The notes under the pieces are model-generated. The model was not told the DNA's origin. It made no database searches and worked only from the letters and a program-made list of their open reading frames with translations. The translations under genes and the position numbers were made by a program. From NCBI GenBank assembly GCA_008933525.1, contig WBUV01000105.1:1-8737 (forward strand): a stretch of DNA of 8,737 bases, read 5' to 3'. Positions 7,394 through 8,737 of this stretch are shown here, in pieces (the first letter of the stretch is position 1; every line of letters begins with the position of its first letter). The stretch comes from Bacteroidales bacterium (GTDB taxonomy: Bacteria; Bacteroidota; Bacteroidia; Bacteroidales; Tenuifilaceae).

Positions 7394-7948
7394 TTATACA
7401 CTAGCCGATTTACCAGCTTTCTTACGAACAACTTCACCAACAAAGCGAACACCTTTACCTTTGTATGGTTCGGGTTTCCTTAACGAACGTAATTTAGCAG
7501 CAACCTGTCCTAAAAGCTGTTTGTCGATGCTCTTTAGGAAAATAGTTGGATTCCCTTTACGCTCAGTTTTTGTTTCAACCTTAATCTCCTTTGGTAGCAA
7601 GAAATGGATGTCGTGTGAAAAGCCAAGGCTTAATTCTAGCACTTGACCTTTAGCTTCGGCCTTATACCCAACACCAATCAACTCTTGTTTAATTTCCCAA
7701 CCAGTCGATACACCAACCACCATGTTGTTGATCAATGCGCGGTATAATCCGTGCATTGAACGGTGACGTTTCTGATCTGTGGGTCTTGTTAAAACAAGTT
7801 CGGTTCCCTCTACGTTGACGGTGATGTCCGGGTCAACTTTCTGGGACAATTCACCCAGAGGGCCTTTCACGCTTACCACGTTATCGGCGCTAACTTTAAC
7901 GCTTACACCCTGTGGTAAGTTTACAGGTTTTTTTCCGATCCTAGACAT
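7394..7948 (-). CDS. rplF: 50S ribosomal protein L6
   Basis: L6 binds 23S rRNA near the sarcin-ricin loop and the factor-binding site. It consists of two tandem copies of one alpha/beta fold. The first covers about residues 1-82, beginning [19 protein letters not shown] and including the [10 protein letters not shown] strand. The second covers about 83-175. The L6 signature [11 protein letters not shown] lies at 159-169, followed by a basic tail ([12 protein letters not shown]). Length (184 aa) is normal. It starts 20 bases after rpsH within an AT-only-like spacer (TAAATTAAATTTCA before the ATG) that has no Shine-Dalgarno site. Identity is certain. Confidence 0.99.
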   Translation of the reverse strand: MSRIGKKPVNLPQGVSVKVSADNVVSVKGPLGELSQKVDPDITVNVEGTELVLTRPTDQKRHRSMHGLYRALINNMVVGVSTGWEIKQELIGVGYKAEAKGQVLELSLGFSHDIHFLLPKEIKVETKTERKGNPTIFLKSIDKQLLGQVAAKLRSLRKPEPYKGKGVRFVGEVVRKKAGKSASV

Positions 7949-7968
7949 TGAAATTTAATTTATTAAAA

Positions 7969-8367
7969 TTAGTAAACATAGCAAATAACTTCACCACCTA
8001 CATTCTTAACACGGGCTTCCTTATCGGTCATTAGGCCGTGCGATGTGCTGATGATTGCAACACCTAAACCATTTAATACGCGGGGGAGTTCAGTTGAACC
8101 ACAATATCTGCGTAAACCTGGTTTGCTTATACGTTCAATATGCTTAATAGCATTTTTCTTAGTTTCAGGATGATACTTAAGAGCGATCTTAATTAATCCT
8201 TGTTTTTCGTCCTTCTCTAGTTTGTAGTTAAGGATATAACCTTTATCGAATAAAATTCGGGTGATATCCATCTTCATTTTAGAAGATGGAATTTCAACAA
8301 CCCGATGATTTGCCATCACGGCATTACGAATTCGGGTAAGGTAATCTGCAATTGGGTCGGTAATCAT
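7969..8367 (-). CDS. rpsH: 30S ribosomal protein S8
   Basis: S8 is a primary binder of 16S rRNA (helix 21) and essential to assembly of the 30S central domain. In E. coli it represses translation of the spc operon by binding a 16S-like hairpin at rplE. The N-terminal domain begins [20 protein letters not shown] and includes [15 protein letters not shown] (25-39). The C-terminal domain carries [17 protein letters not shown] (86-102) and the S8 signature [17 protein letters not shown] (103-119), including the STSHG loop that contacts RNA. Length (132 aa) is normal. It sits 23 bases after rpsN. Whether an S8 operator exists here cannot be tested because the rplE start lies outside the window. 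Confidence 0.99.
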   Translation of the reverse strand: MITDPIADYLTRIRNAVMANHRVVEIPSSKMKMDITRILFDKGYILNYKLEKDEKQGLIKIALKYHPETKKNAIKHIERISKPGLRRYCGSTELPRVLNGLGVAIISTSHGLMTDKEARVKNVGGEVICYVY

Positions 8368-8390
8368 TGCTTAATAGAATTATTTTGTTT

Positions 8391-8660
8391 TTACCAACTA
8401 GCTTTTTTAACACCAGGTATTAAACCATTAGAGGCCATCTCCCTGAAGGTGATCCTGCTAATACCGAATTGACGCATATAACCACGTGGTCTGCCAGTTA
8501 GCATACAACGGTTGTGCAGACGGATCGGATTAGAATTGCGGGGTAATTTCTGTAACCCTACAAAGTCGCCCTCAGCTTTAAGTTTCGCACGCTTCTCTGC
8601 AAACTTCTCTACAAGTTTTGCACGTTTAACCTCGCGGGCTTTCATTGACTCTTTTGCCAT
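8391..8660 (-). CDS. rpsN: 30S ribosomal protein S14 (long, zinc-free form)
   Basis: S14 is a late-assembling 30S head protein next to S3, S10 and S19. The product is 89 aa and begins [20 protein letters not shown]. The family signature [20 protein letters not shown], continuing into ISR, is at 47-69, and the protein ends with the conserved KKASW. There is only one cysteine (C52), so the CxxC pairs of the short 61-aa zinc-binding S14 are absent. This is the long C-minus type, as in E. coli. It starts 13 bases after the rplE stop, consistent with the L5-S14-S8-L6 order of the spc operon. Confidence 0.99.
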   Translation of the reverse strand: MAKESMKAREVKRAKLVEKFAEKRAKLKAEGDFVGLQKLPRNSNPIRLHNRCMLTGRPRGYMRQFGISRITFREMASNGLIPGVKKASW

Positions 8661-8673
8661 ACACTAGTTCTTT

Positions 8674-8737
8674 TTAGCGTTTTTTAAAGGGTAAACCGAA
8701 TTCGCGAAGAAGAGCATAAGCCTCCTCATCATTATTG
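8674..8737 (-). CDS. rplE: 50S ribosomal protein L5, last 20 codons (partial, runs off right edge)
   Basis: L5 binds 5S rRNA and contacts the P-site tRNA and S13. Only the C-terminus is in the window: the frame ending at TAA (8676-8674) reads NNDEEAYALLREFGLPFKKR. This matches the L5 C-terminal helix and its closing pattern of an acidic D/E-E-A stretch, LL, then a Pro-Phe before the basic end. Position supports it, since rplE directly precedes rpsN in the spc operon. The start and the rest of the gene lie to the right of the window. Confidence 0.93.
   Translation of the reverse strand, partial: NNDEEAYALLREFGLPFKKR

Noticed and set aside
7375..7452. Upstream in-frame extension of rplR by 26 residues (start at 7452).
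   Set aside because: It overlaps the 3' end of rplF, reads as a hydrophobic out-of-frame translation, and has no equivalent in L18. The start at 7374 gives the family length and N-terminus.

Overview
The window is a stretch of the conserved spc/alpha ribosomal-protein cluster of a Bacteroidota bacterium, probably a Bacteroidales- or Marinilabiliales-like lineage. All 18 genes lie on the minus strand, so transcription runs from high to low coordinates. The phylum call rests on several points: the gene order secY-map-infA-rpmJ-rpsM-rpsK-rpsD-rpoA-rplQ with no adk between secY and map, Shine-Dalgarno-free start regions, a cysteine-poor L36 with the family sequence typical of the phylum, a long cysteine-poor S14, an L17 with a long charged tail, and eno directly downstream. 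The phylum is well supported; anything finer is inference.

Layout in transcription order: the last 20 codons of rplE (L5) at the right edge, then rpsN (S14), rpsH (S8), rplF (L6), rplR (L18), rpsE (S5), rpmD (L30), rplO (L15), secY, map, infA (IF-1), rpmJ (L36), rpsM (S13), rpsK (S11), rpsD (S4), rpoA and rplQ (L17). Gaps between these genes are 4 to 42 bases, which suggests a single polycistronic unit. After rplQ there is a clear rho-independent terminator (259-290), followed by the first 75 codons of eno (enolase), which runs off the left edge. Two of the genes are short: rpmJ at 3323-3439 (38 aa) and rpmD at 6299-6475 (58 aa).

The genes work together in gene expression and protein export. 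They supply small- and large-subunit ribosomal proteins, initiation factor 1, the RNA polymerase alpha subunit, the SecY translocon pore, and the methionine aminopeptidase that trims nascent chains. Enolase is a glycolytic neighbour, separated from them by the terminator.

No stretch longer than 89 bases lacks a gene, and I see no mobile element, CRISPR array, tRNA, rRNA or novel multi-gene system. The items worth a second look are small: a possible hairpin directly in front of rpsD, the tight terminator-to-eno geometry, the complete absence of Shine-Dalgarno motifs, the loss of zinc ligands in L36, and the acidic/lysine-rich L17 tail.
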